This document shows, piece by piece, positions 8,331-16,142 of a DNA stretch of 35,477 nt. The position numbers and the translations under genes were made by a program. The DNA comes from Tetragenococcus solitarius NBRC 100494. Lineage in GTDB: Bacteria > Bacillota > Bacilli > Lactobacillales > Enterococcaceae. The notes below the pieces were generated by a model. That model was not told where the DNA came from. It was given only the letters and a program-made list of their open reading frames with translations, and searched no databases. Where the stretch lies: NCBI RefSeq assembly GCF_001544195.1, contig NZ_BCPY01000025.1:1-35477 (forward strand). The letters run 5' to 3'. Each line of letters opens with the position of its first letter. Position 1 is the first letter of the stretch.

Positions 8331-8792
8331 TTGAAAAATAAAAAAACAATATTTACTGTAGTAGGGCTATTTTTTCTTTGCTTTTTTGCTTTTGGCACTA
8401 CAAGTGCAGCCCAGGAAATAGCTACAAACTCAGCTGGTAACCAGTCCAATTTAATGTCTCTTGCTGTCTCCACTTTATCTGAATCCGAACAAGAGGCAAC
8501 AATGGCTCAATTATTAGACAATCCAATTGTCACTTTTTTACTTAAGTATTTAAAAATTAATAAGCCCACCATATTTGCTGTAGGAATAATCATTATTGGT
8601 ATAATCTTTCTTTTCATGTCGCTATTTTTACCTAGTTTGGCTAAACAGAAACAACTAAAATCATCTACGTCAACAGCTTTAAGACAAAGGAAACGACAAA
8701 AGAAAGTGTCAGCAAAAGGTATTATTGCTATTATCGGTCTTGTTTTTGTACTAATAGGTGTCGTTGTGCAGACCTTCAATCAAGTGAATTAA
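8331..8792 (+). CDS. Small membrane protein of unknown function
   Basis: I do not recognise this 153-residue protein. It starts with TTG after a good AAAGGAG RBS 7 bases upstream; no in-frame ATG fits better. The N terminus looks like a secretory signal (KNKK, a hydrophobic stretch of about 16 residues, then a TTSAAQ cleavage-like site). A polar segment follows to about residue 75, then a transmembrane helix (about 80-103). Next comes a strongly basic loop rich in K, R and Q (about 105-128) and a last hydrophobic helix (about 130-147). There is no lipobox or catalytic motif. It is a single gene with its own hairpin terminator. A signal-anchored protein with a positively charged cytoplasmic loop is all the sequence supports. 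Confidence 0.7.
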   Translation: MKNKKTIFTVVGLFFLCFFAFGTTSAAQEIATNSAGNQSNLMSLAVSTLSESEQEATMAQLLDNPIVTFLLKYLKINKPTIFAVGIIIIGIIFLFMSLFLPSLAKQKQLKSSTSTALRQRKRQKKVSAKGIIAIIGLVFVLIGVVVQTFNQVN

Positions 8793-8795
8793 AAG

Positions 8796-8840
8796 AGTTG
8801 AGACAAAAGTCATGAAAGCTACCTTTTGTCTCAACTTTTT
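8796..8840 (+). terminator. Terminator after the unknown membrane protein gene
   Basis: A perfect 14-bp stem (AGTTGAGACAAAAG at 8796-8809, complement at 8823-8836) with a 13-base loop runs into a T tract on the plus strand. The convergent ABC-F gene ends 64 bases further on and may use it in the other direction. Confidence 0.88.
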
Positions 8841-8903
8841 GTATAAGATTAGTTATTTATTTTTTAGCTTCCCTTATCTAATCAACAAACAAAGAGCGTT
8901 TGG

Positions 8904-10439
8904 TTAGATTGTATCTTGCTTTTCTATATCGATTACTCGGTCTACAAAGGAAGAATAAAATTCTTGCTCGTGAGAAACGACTAAAACTGTCCCTTGGTAA
9001 TTACCTAGCGTTTCCTGCAAACTTTCCTTGGTTTTTTGATCGATATGATTGGTTGGTTCGTCCAAGATTAAAAAGTTACTCGTTTGCAGGGTCATTTGAG
9101 CCAATTTTACCTTCGTTTGCTCACCACCGCTTAGCAATTGAAGTGACTCTTGTACTAATTGACTATTAAGACCACAGCGCGAAAGCTGTCTTCTCAGCTC
9201 CTTGTATGAAGTGCTCGGGAATTTTTCCTCTAGGTATTGCAGAGGTGTTTGCAAGGGTGATTGCCATGTCAATTCTTGTTCAAAGTAATCAATTTTAGTA
9301 TTAGCTGGGTAATAAAACTCACCAGATAAAGCGGGGATTTTACCAAGCAAGGTTTTTAACAGCGTCGATTTGCCAATGCCGTTAAACCCTTTTAGTACAA
9401 CTTTTTCTCCGTAACGGATAGATAGATCAATTGGTTTTAATAACGGTTTTTCATAGCCAATGGTTAATCCTTGTGTTGTAACAGCAAAAGTAGCCACAAT
9501 TTCTTTATAAGGGAAATCAAAGTTTGGTTGTATTTGGTTGGTAGGGGGTGTCATCCGTTCCACTTTAGCTAATTGTTTTTCCCGGCTTTTTGCCATTTTT
9601 GAGCGAGAACCTGCTTTATTCTTACGTATATAGCTTTCTGTTTTTTCAATTTGTTTCTTTTGCGCTTCATAACGTTTCATATAAGTTTCTTGATTTGCTT
9701 CTTTTTGTTTCAATGCTTTGGCTAAGTTACCTGTATACTTTGTCAAAGTTCCAAATTCGATATCAGCGATATGTGTCGTGATTTCATTAATAAAGTGCTG
9801 ATCATGAGAAACAACTAAAAAGGTACCAGAGAAATTTTGTAGAAATGAAGTTAGCCATTGAACGTGTTTATCATCTAAATGATTCGTCGGTTCATCTAGC
9901 ACTAGTATAGCTGGCTTTTCCAGTAATAACTTGGCTAAAATCACTTTTGAACGTTGTCCTCCGCTTAAATTCTTCAAAAAAGAATCTAAACCCAATACAT
10001 CTAAGCCCAAGCCTACAGCCATTTCTTGAATTAAAGTGTCCATTTGGTAAAATTCACTTTGATCTAATTGTGTTTGAAACTTCCCAGCTTTTTCTAGTAA
10101 AGTGTCATTAGGTGTGCGACTATATTCTTCATAAAGTTTGCTAATTTCACCTTCGATGGCTTTCTCTTTTGCAAAAGCTTGTGTTAAAAATTCATAGATT
10201 GTTAGTTGTTCATCTACACGCACATATTGATCCAAATACCCTACAGTCTGATTTTTGGGTAATTCGACAGACCCTCCATCAGGCAAAATTTCGCCCGTAA
10301 TAATTTTTATAAGCGTTGATTTTCCAGCTCCATTTTGTCCAATTAAACCTACATGCTCGCCTGTATTTATCTGCAGGTTTAGCTTTTCATACAATACTTT
10401 ATCCCCAAACTGCTGGGAGATATTGACTAATTTTAACAT
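8904..10439 (-). CDS. ABC-F family ATPase (ribosome-associated)
   Basis: This is a soluble ABC-F protein of 511 residues with two nucleotide-binding domains and no membrane segment. NBD1 has Walker A GQNGAGKST (34-42), signature LSGGQ and Walker B LVLDEPTNHLD. NBD2 has Walker A GFNGIGKST (around 350-358), signature LSGGE and LILDEPTNHID. Between them lies the charged inter-domain linker (about 240-305, rich in K, E and Q) that ABC-F proteins insert into the ribosomal E site. ABC-F members either relieve stalled translation or protect against ribosome-targeting antibiotics. I cannot assign this one to a named resistance class, so a housekeeping translation role is as likely. The gene stands alone, and the 271 bases upstream contain no recognisable gene or clear promoter. 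Confidence 0.87.
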   Translation of the reverse strand: MLKLVNISQQFGDKVLYEKLNLQINTGEHVGLIGQNGAGKSTLIKIITGEILPDGGSVELPKNQTVGYLDQYVRVDEQLTIYEFLTQAFAKEKAIEGEISKLYEEYSRTPNDTLLEKAGKFQTQLDQSEFYQMDTLIQEMAVGLGLDVLGLDSFLKNLSGGQRSKVILAKLLLEKPAILVLDEPTNHLDDKHVQWLTSFLQNFSGTFLVVSHDQHFINEITTHIADIEFGTLTKYTGNLAKALKQKEANQETYMKRYEAQKKQIEKTESYIRKNKAGSRSKMAKSREKQLAKVERMTPPTNQIQPNFDFPYKEIVATFAVTTQGLTIGYEKPLLKPIDLSIRYGEKVVLKGFNGIGKSTLLKTLLGKIPALSGEFYYPANTKIDYFEQELTWQSPLQTPLQYLEEKFPSTSYKELRRQLSRCGLNSQLVQESLQLLSGGEQTKVKLAQMTLQTSNFLILDEPTNHIDQKTKESLQETLGNYQGTVLVVSHEQEFYSSFVDRVIDIEKQDTI

Positions 10440-10657
10440 TTACATCCTATCCTAACTATGTACAAACCCTAATCGTAAAAAACTGCAAACCTATTTGTTC
10501 ACAGTCTTGCCATAAAATTACGCAACTTGAAAAGTTTATCATGCTTAGAAAAAGTTGTCTAGTTGAATCCCTTCTCACATGATTATTCAGCAAAACTATT
10601 GCATGATTACTTCTACCTGTGCTGTTTATTTATCTTTTGAAATTCTGATAATAAAAG

Positions 10658-10700
10658 AATAAGTGGAAAGAACAATAATATTCTGTTCATTCCACTTATT
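10658..10700 (-). terminator. Terminator of the luxS-SDR operon
   Basis: A 17-position stem with one A/A mismatch (10658-10674 with 10684-10700, arms containing AAGTGGAA and TTCCACTT) lies 11 bases after the stop codon of the dehydrogenase gene. The minus-strand tail is T-rich (ATTCTTTTATT). Confidence 0.75.
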
Positions 10701-10710
10701 TGCTATTTAC

Positions 10711-11484
10711 TTAATGCATTGTCATTCCGCCGGTCACATTGATCGCTTGACCTGTCATATAACTAGATAAAGGACTTGCTAAAAACAAAATAACATTCGC
10801 TACATCTTGGGTAGATCCAGTGCGTCCTAAAGGTACTTGACTTTGATCTTCTTCTAATACCTCTTGAGCAGACATTCCTCGAATTTCTCCACCTTCGATT
10901 CGTTCACGATGTTTCATTGGTGTTTCGATAATTCCAGGGCATACTGCGTTAACCAGAATCCCATCTTGAGCGACCTCTAATGCTAATGTTTTACATAAAC
11001 CTATAACAGCATGCTTTGATGCTACATAAGCAGACATCCCTTTATAGCCATTTTTTCCCGCTTGAGAAGCGACAAAAATCACTCGTCCATGAATTTGATT
11101 TTGCTGCATCAAAGCAGTAATATGTTTGCTGCTCAAATACGTGCCCCGCGTATTGACTGCCAATACTTTGTCAAAGTCTTCTGTATTACTTTCTGTTAGA
11201 AAATCTATAGTGGAAATACCTGCTACATTCACAAGAACATTAGGAATTAACTGCGCTTTTTCTAATTGTTGAACCAAATGAATGATTTCATTTTCATTAG
11301 AAATATCTAGATGTACTTTATAAAGTCCTTTAGAAACCTTGGTTAATTCTGACTCTTCAAAAGTAATATCACAGGCAATAACTATAGCATCTTCTTTTTG
11401 AAAAGTTTCGACTACGCTTTGACCAATGCCCTGCGAAGTCCCGATAACTAAAATAACTTTTTTTCTTAACTCAGAAAAGTACAT
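10711..11484 (-). CDS. Short-chain dehydrogenase/reductase (SDR)
   Basis: This is a classical SDR of 257 residues. The nucleotide-binding motif GTSQGIG (15-21), the NVAG motif (86-89) and the catalytic tetrad N111, S140, Y153 and K157 (YVASK) are all present. The C-terminal part, TGQAINVTGG, is typical of polyol and hydroxyacid SDRs. Substrate is not deducible; sugar-alcohol-phosphate, acyl or acetoin-like substrates are all possible. It starts 12 bases after the luxS stop codon with an AGGAGG RBS, so it is probably cotranscribed with luxS under the same T-box. That pairing is unusual, as SDRs have no known step in the methyl cycle. Confidence 0.85.
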   Translation of the reverse strand: MYFSELRKKVILVIGTSQGIGQSVVETFQKEDAIVIACDITFEESELTKVSKGLYKVHLDISNENEIIHLVQQLEKAQLIPNVLVNVAGISTIDFLTESNTEDFDKVLAVNTRGTYLSSKHITALMQQNQIHGRVIFVASQAGKNGYKGMSAYVASKHAVIGLCKTLALEVAQDGILVNAVCPGIIETPMKHRERIEGGEIRGMSAQEVLEEDQSQVPLGRTGSTQDVANVILFLASPLSSYMTGQAINVTGGMTMH

Positions 11485-11496
11485 CTACTAAGCCTC

Positions 11497-11970
11497 CTAA
11501 ACAACATGGCGTTCAAAAGGATCATCGCTAATCCCATCTTCTAAAACAATTTTAGCGTATTCCTTTGCTGAAAATAATGAATGGTCACGATAATTTCCAC
11601 AACTCGTAATATCAACACCTTGCACATCTTCCCATTTCGTTTCATAAGCAATGGTTTTAAGCGCTTCTGTCAACGCTTGGGCAACTTCTGTTGTTGAATA
11701 TTTCCCCCAAGTAATTAAATGAAATCCTGTACGGCAACCAAATGGAGAGCAATCAATGATTCCGTCTAAGCGATCACGTAATAAATCAGCTAATAAATGT
11801 TCAATGGTGTGTAATCCAGCCGTTGGTACTTCTTTTTCATTGGGTTGTAAGAAACGCAGATCATAATTGGCAATAACGTCGCCTTTTTTTCCTGTTTCTT
11901 CACCAATCAAACGCACATAAGGCGCTTTTACTTTCGTATGATCTAATGTAAAACTTTCTACTTCTGCCAT
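11497..11970 (-). CDS. luxS: S-ribosylhomocysteine lyase LuxS
   Basis: LuxS splits S-ribosylhomocysteine into homocysteine and 4,5-dihydroxy-2,3-pentanedione, the precursor of autoinducer-2, in the activated methyl cycle. The 157-residue protein has the iron/zinc ligands H54 and H58 in HTIEH and C124 in SCGNY, the catalytic E57, and the catalytic cysteine C79 in FGCRTGF. The length is normal for the family. The ATG is preceded by AGGAGG. The leader holds a T-box riboswitch, so expression should respond to uncharged tRNA, most likely tRNA-Met. It is followed by an SDR gene in the same operon. Confidence 0.97.
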   Translation of the reverse strand: MAEVESFTLDHTKVKAPYVRLIGEETGKKGDVIANYDLRFLQPNEKEVPTAGLHTIEHLLADLLRDRLDGIIDCSPFGCRTGFHLITWGKYSTTEVAQALTEALKTIAYETKWEDVQGVDITSCGNYRDHSLFSAKEYAKIVLEDGISDDPFERHVV

Positions 11971-12004
11971 TTTTGCTTCCTCCTAAAAATTTTTTAGAGA
12001 TAAT

Positions 12005-12266
12005 AAAAAATCCCCATCCCTTTGCTTACCGTCTATGATAAACAAAGGGACGAAGATTTTCGTGTTACCACCCTTTTTTGCACAAACCTCACAGCAAGTG
12101 CCTCAACAGTACCTTTAGATACTTGACAGTATATCGGCTGCTTCTCCGTTTATTCAGCGTGAACTGAATAAAAAGCTCAGAGTTCATCTTCACTGTCTAC
12201 TATTTGTCCCCTTTTTCAGCAACCGGGTTCTCTTTAACAAAAGCATCAGCTACTCTTCTCTGTCAC
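12005..12266 (-). ncRNA. T-box riboswitch leader (probably tRNA-Met) of luxS
   Basis: The minus-strand leader has all T-box parts. Stem I begins with CAGAG (around 12262) and closes with CUCUG just after the specifier strand. The specifier loop has the AGUA motif on its 5' side and GAAGAUGAA on its 3' side, with AUG at 12187-12185 as the likely methionine specifier. The distal part has a GGUUGCUG loop. The T-box sequence AGGGTGGTAACACG is at 12074-12061. A terminator follows, with CCCTTTG and CAAAGGG arms and a T6 run (12010-12005). Uncharged tRNA should stabilise the antiterminator and turn on luxS and the SDR gene. The T-box call is firm; the codon assignment is an inference, with GAU (Asp) in the same loop as the alternative. 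Confidence 0.92.
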
Positions 12267-12288
12267 GGCTTGCATATGATTTGTGATT

Positions 12289-12317
12289 AGTATAGTCAAG
12301 AAGAGAAAGAATGTCAA
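12289..12317 (-). promoter_or_regulatory. Promoter of the luxS T-box leader
   Basis: On the minus strand, a perfect -35 TTGACA (12317-12312) and -10 TATACT (12294-12289) are 17 bases apart. Transcription would start near 12282, just ahead of stem I of the T-box. Confidence 0.85.
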
Positions 12318-12390
12318 GGAGAGTCTCTTTCTGTCTATATTAAAAGTTATCTTAAAAAAGCTATAAATCCTTATTTTAAAATGAAATCAC

Positions 12391-12444
12391 TTGCAACAGG
12401 AAAAAATTGTGTTATTATATTTTTGAATCGATTCAAAAATATAA
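12391..12444 (+). promoter_or_regulatory. Glycoside cassette promoter with 30-bp palindromic LacI-type operator
   Basis: A -35 TTGCAA (12391-12396) and -10 TATTAT (12413-12418, 16-base spacer) precede the PTS IIC gene. A perfect 30-bp palindrome at 12415-12444 overlaps the -10 and the start region; its core TTGAATCGATTCAA has the central CG typical of LacI-family operators. The cassette's own LacI-type regulator is the natural candidate to bind it. A degenerate cre-like match (TGAAATCACTTGCA, 12382-12395) overlaps the -35, but it lacks the central CG and is doubtful. Confidence 0.75.
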
Positions 12445-12461
12445 AAAAGAAAGCGTGAAAA

Positions 12462-13790
12462 ATGTTGTCCATTACCGAAAAAATCTCCAAGTGGTTAATG
12501 CCATTTGCTTCAAAGATGGCAAACCAACGCCATCTGGTTGCCATACGTGATAGTTTTGTGGATATTAGTCCTATTATTATCGCCAATTCTTTATTTATTT
12601 TGTTGAATGCGCTTATTTTTTCAAATGAAACGGTGAATGAATATATCGATTTGTCTTCTTTGTCCGATTTAGCATTAATGGTAAACAACGGGACATTAGG
12701 GATAATGACAATATTTGTTACCTTTTTAATCGGTTATCGTATGGCAAGTCACTATATTTCAACCGGGAAAATTAAACGAGAAAATCTTAGTGAACTACAC
12801 GCAGGGATTTTAAGCTTAGCAATTGCTATGATTATGTTTCCTTTACTTAACGAAGCTACGCTGGTCGATTCGGAAGGAACAGTAGAAGTGACAGGAGTGT
12901 ACTTACAATCACTTACTTCTTCTGGCGGCATGTTTGTTGGAATTATTGCTGCTTTGTTAGGAACGGAATTATTAGTGAGATTATCGAATAAGGAAAGATT
13001 ACGTATCAAAATGCCTGACGGCGTTCCTCCAGCTGTTGCCGGATCATTTAATGCGTTAATCCCTGAGTGTTTAACGATAGCCATCTTTGCGATTATAACT
13101 TTTGCTATTGTCAAAGGAACAGGACAATCCGTTCCAGATATCATCCAATTAATTATTTCTGTTCCGTTACAAAAGGCTATGGAAAGTCCTGTTGGCTTAT
13201 TTGTTGTTCAAATATTTACTCAAGTTTTATGGTTCTTTGGCTTACACGGGCAAAACATTGTTTCTTCTGTTACCTCGCCGCCAATGTTAACAGCGATTCA
13301 ACAAAATGTAGATGCGTTCAATGTTGGAGATGCCATCCCTAATATTGTTACAAACCCTTGGATTGGTATGTATACATTGTTTGGCGGAACGGGTGCAATG
13401 TTACCCATGTTAATAGCAATTGTATGGGTCTCTAAACGAAAAGATTATAAAAATATTGCTAAAATCGGCTTGTTGCCAAGCTTTTTCAATGTTTCAGAAC
13501 CCATTATGTTCGGTCTTCCTGTTGTAATGAACCCTTATTTAGCGATACCTTTTATCGGCGTTCCACTTGTTAATTTAGCTATTGCGTATCCTTTAACTGT
13601 TTTAGGTCTTGTGGGAAGAAGTGTAGTTATCCCACCGTGGGTCTTACCACCTATTATTACGACTTGGGTAACTACAGCTGGGGATATTCCGGCAACTTTG
13701 CTTTCAATTGTTTTATTTATTTTGGATATTTTCTTATATATGCCATTTATACTTGCGGCTAACCGTGGAATGCAGGAGAATATAGAGTAA
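12462..13790 (+). CDS. PTS EIIC, lactose/cellobiose family permease
   Basis: This is a membrane sugar permease of 442 residues from the lactose/cellobiose PTS family (CelB-like), with about ten hydrophobic segments. The conserved region around FNVSEPIMFGLPVVMNP, which lines the sugar site in this family, is intact. No EIIA or EIIB gene is present in the cassette, so the protein must borrow phosphocarriers encoded elsewhere or work without phosphorylating its substrate. It is the first gene of a five-gene operon with a LacI regulator, a fucosidase, a GH1 enzyme and a ROK kinase, which suggests a fucose-containing or beta-linked oligosaccharide as substrate. The RBS before the ATG is weak (GAAAG). 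Confidence 0.9.
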   Translation: MLSITEKISKWLMPFASKMANQRHLVAIRDSFVDISPIIIANSLFILLNALIFSNETVNEYIDLSSLSDLALMVNNGTLGIMTIFVTFLIGYRMASHYISTGKIKRENLSELHAGILSLAIAMIMFPLLNEATLVDSEGTVEVTGVYLQSLTSSGGMFVGIIAALLGTELLVRLSNKERLRIKMPDGVPPAVAGSFNALIPECLTIAIFAIITFAIVKGTGQSVPDIIQLIISVPLQKAMESPVGLFVVQIFTQVLWFFGLHGQNIVSSVTSPPMLTAIQQNVDAFNVGDAIPNIVTNPWIGMYTLFGGTGAMLPMLIAIVWVSKRKDYKNIAKIGLLPSFFNVSEPIMFGLPVVMNPYLAIPFIGVPLVNLAIAYPLTVLGLVGRSVVIPPWVLPPIITTWVTTAGDIPATLLSIVLFILDIFLYMPFILAANRGMQENIE

Positions 13791-13818
13791 ATGATGATAG
13801 AAAAGAGGACCAGGTCTT

Positions 13819-14820
13819 ATGGCCACTATACAAGAAGTTGCGAAGTTAGCCAATGTTTCTGTTGGTAGTGTTTCCCGTTACCTAAACGGGCATAAGTTGA
13901 AAGATACAAATATGAAACAAATTGAAGCAGCTATTCAAAAACTTGGTTATCAACAAAATTATTCTGCTAAAGGGTTAAAAAGTAATCGGACAATGTCCAT
14001 CGGCCTGTTAATGAATAATGCACAAAGTATATTTTCAGCAGCCATGATTGCTACTTTAGCTGATGAACTAGAAAAGCTTGGTTACAGTATGCTATTTAGC
14101 GGTTTTCAAAAAAATAAAAGTCAATTAGAGACTAAACTTGATTTTTTACTTTCTCGTAAAGTAGATGGTCTGATTGTTTTTGAAGCTGAACAAGATTGGC
14201 AAGAGACTCAAAAGCTTAAAAATTTAGATATTCCTATTGTCTCGATAAATACTCCGCTTGATTTTCCTAAAATCGATTCAATTATCATGGATAATAAAAA
14301 AAGTACAAAATCGGTCGTAAAAAAGATGATCGCTTACGGACATCAAGAAATAGGGATTATTGCTGGTTTACAAAAAGACTACATTGCTAGAGAGCGACTA
14401 GAAGGAGCGCTCGAAGCATTTAAAGAGATGCAAGTTCCACTTATAGGACATGCAAAGATATATTATGGAGATTATTCAAAAGAAAGTGGATACACGGGTT
14501 TAAAAAAACTTTTACAACAACAAGCCAGTGCTATTTTTGTTTGTAACTATAATATGTCGCTAGGGGCACTACAAGCAATTTCTGAAAAAGAGATACAATT
14601 AGGAGAAGAACTTTCTTTTGCAAGTTTCGATTATTTTGATGCGAGTGATATTTTTAAACCTAAGCTGACTATTATTCGTCAGCCAGTGACTGATATAAGT
14701 TTACTTGCTGCCAAACAAATTGTTAAAAAAATTCAACAAAAAAATTCAACGGATGGTCAAAAATTTGTTATAGCTAATAAAATCTTATGGCGTGATTCAG
14801 TAAGGAGATTGAATAAGTAA
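13819..14820 (+). CDS. LacI-family transcription regulator
   Basis: This is a LacI/GalR-type repressor of 333 residues. The N-terminal helix-turn-helix (TIQEVAKLANVSVGSVSRYL) and hinge region are followed by a periplasmic-binding-protein-like sugar domain (from about residue 60). It lies second in the operon, 28 bases after the PTS IIC gene, and its last base overlaps the start codon of the fucosidase gene. The natural target is the 30-bp palindrome at 12415-12444, which would also give autoregulation. The inducer is unknown; an oligosaccharide or its phosphate is likely. Assignment of the family is certain, of the operator probable. Confidence 0.92.
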   Translation: MATIQEVAKLANVSVGSVSRYLNGHKLKDTNMKQIEAAIQKLGYQQNYSAKGLKSNRTMSIGLLMNNAQSIFSAAMIATLADELEKLGYSMLFSGFQKNKSQLETKLDFLLSRKVDGLIVFEAEQDWQETQKLKNLDIPIVSINTPLDFPKIDSIIMDNKKSTKSVVKKMIAYGHQEIGIIAGLQKDYIARERLEGALEAFKEMQVPLIGHAKIYYGDYSKESGYTGLKKLLQQQASAIFVCNYNMSLGALQAISEKEIQLGEELSFASFDYFDASDIFKPKLTIIRQPVTDISLLAAKQIVKKIQQKNSTDGQKFVIANKILWRDSVRRLNK

Positions 14821-16142
14821 TGACAAAAGTACGTAAAGACATTGAAGAAAATTCAACAGCTTTACAAGAAGAATACCAGGAATTACCTTCTCAAATTACC
14901 GATAAATTAAAATGGTTTTGTGACCAAAAAATCGGGGTAATTTTTCATTGGGGTTTGTACTCACAAGCAGGCATCGTAGAGTCTTGGCAACTATCTAAAG
15001 AAGATGACTGGGCGCGGAAAAAAGGAGGTTGGCGTGAAGACCTCTCTACCTTACGCGAAGATTACTGGTCATTAAACCAAGTATTCAACCCAGAAAGATT
15101 TGACCCGCAGCATTGGGCCAAAATGGCAAAAAATGCTGGCTTTCGATATATGTTATTTACTACAAAGCACCATGATGGTTTTAATATGTATGATACACAA
15201 TATAGTGACTACAAAATAACAAATAGCGAAAGTGTTTTTCATACGAATAAGTATGCTGATATTTTGAGACATGTTATCGATGCTTTTCACAGAGAAGGGT
15301 TAGCTACTGGCTTGTATTATTCTAAAGCTGATTGGTATTCAACCCATTATTGGAGAAACGGAGAAGAACCTTCGGGTCGTTATGCTAGTTATAATCCGCT
15401 GGAAGAACCTAAAACGTGGAAAAAATTCAGTCAATATGTTGAAAACCAATTAACAGAATTAATTAAAAATTATGGCCCAACAGATATTTTGTGGCTCGAT
15501 GGTGGTTGGGTTAATACTACTCATAACGAGTATTTACCGATGGATAGAATTGTGACTAAATTGCGAGAAATTCAGCCCGACTTATTAGTTGTGGATCGAG
15601 CAGTTGGTGGGAAATATGAAAATTATGTCACACCAGAACGAAAAATTCCGGAAACTCCGCCTAAAAAAGCTTGGGAGAGTAACATTCCTTTAGCAAAAAA
15701 TTGGGGATATGTCCCAGATGATGAGTATAAAACATTCGAAGAAATCTTAAGTTCTATTGTTCAAGTCGTTGCCTTAGGTGGTAATATTATCTTAGGGATT
15801 GGACCTAAACCAGACGGTACCCTTCCTAAAAAAGCCCAAGAAATTATGAAAAAATTAGGCGGATGGTTAAAAACTTATGGCGAAGGAATATATGAAACCC
15901 GTCCTTATAAAAGCTTTATCCAATCTGGTTGGTACTTTACTTGTAAACAAAATAGTGTTTTTGCTTTTCATAAAAACACTGATGATACGCTTGTTTTAAA
16001 TTTGGCGCAATTTCCAGCGAAAATAACCAGAGTCATTGATATGGAAACAGGAAAAATGCTTGAAGTGAACCAGAAAAATGTTGCTGTTTCGCAAAAAGCA
16101 GCTTTTGTTGGTGTACAAATACAATTGGAGGAAAACTTATGA
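14820..16142 (+). CDS. GH29 alpha-L-fucosidase, cytoplasmic
   Basis: This is a glycoside hydrolase family 29 protein of 440 residues that should release L-fucose from alpha-fucosides. Visible are the N-terminal IFHWGLYS strand, FTTKHHDGF with the active-site histidine pair, and ILWLDGGW with the nucleophile D227. The remaining C-terminal part (about 350-440) fits the usual small beta-sandwich. There is no signal peptide, so it acts on imported sugar. It overlaps the LacI gene by one base and the GH1 gene by four bases (ATGA), so these are tightly coupled. GH29 enzymes differ in linkage (1,2/1,3/1,4/1,6) and this cannot be read from the sequence. No fucose isomerase, kinase or aldolase gene is in the window. 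Confidence 0.87.
   Translation: MTKVRKDIEENSTALQEEYQELPSQITDKLKWFCDQKIGVIFHWGLYSQAGIVESWQLSKEDDWARKKGGWREDLSTLREDYWSLNQVFNPERFDPQHWAKMAKNAGFRYMLFTTKHHDGFNMYDTQYSDYKITNSESVFHTNKYADILRHVIDAFHREGLATGLYYSKADWYSTHYWRNGEEPSGRYASYNPLEEPKTWKKFSQYVENQLTELIKNYGPTDILWLDGGWVNTTHNEYLPMDRIVTKLREIQPDLLVVDRAVGGKYENYVTPERKIPETPPKKAWESNIPLAKNWGYVPDDEYKTFEEILSSIVQVVALGGNIILGIGPKPDGTLPKKAQEIMKKLGGWLKTYGEGIYETRPYKSFIQSGWYFTCKQNSVFAFHKNTDDTLVLNLAQFPAKITRVIDMETGKMLEVNQKNVAVSQKAAFVGVQIQLEENL

Noticed and set aside
8900-9169. Plus-strand frame of 89 codons opposite the ABC-F gene end
   Set aside because: No RBS and fully antisense to the conserved ATPase domain.
10440-10710. Possible small gene or regulatory RNA in the gap upstream of the ABC-F gene
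   Set aside because: No reading frame with RBS, no riboswitch signature and no clear promoter; only the terminator at 10658-10700 can be supported.
12382-12395. Functional cre site in the glycoside cassette promoter
   Set aside because: The match lacks the central CG that CcpA sites keep, so I only mention it in the promoter entry.
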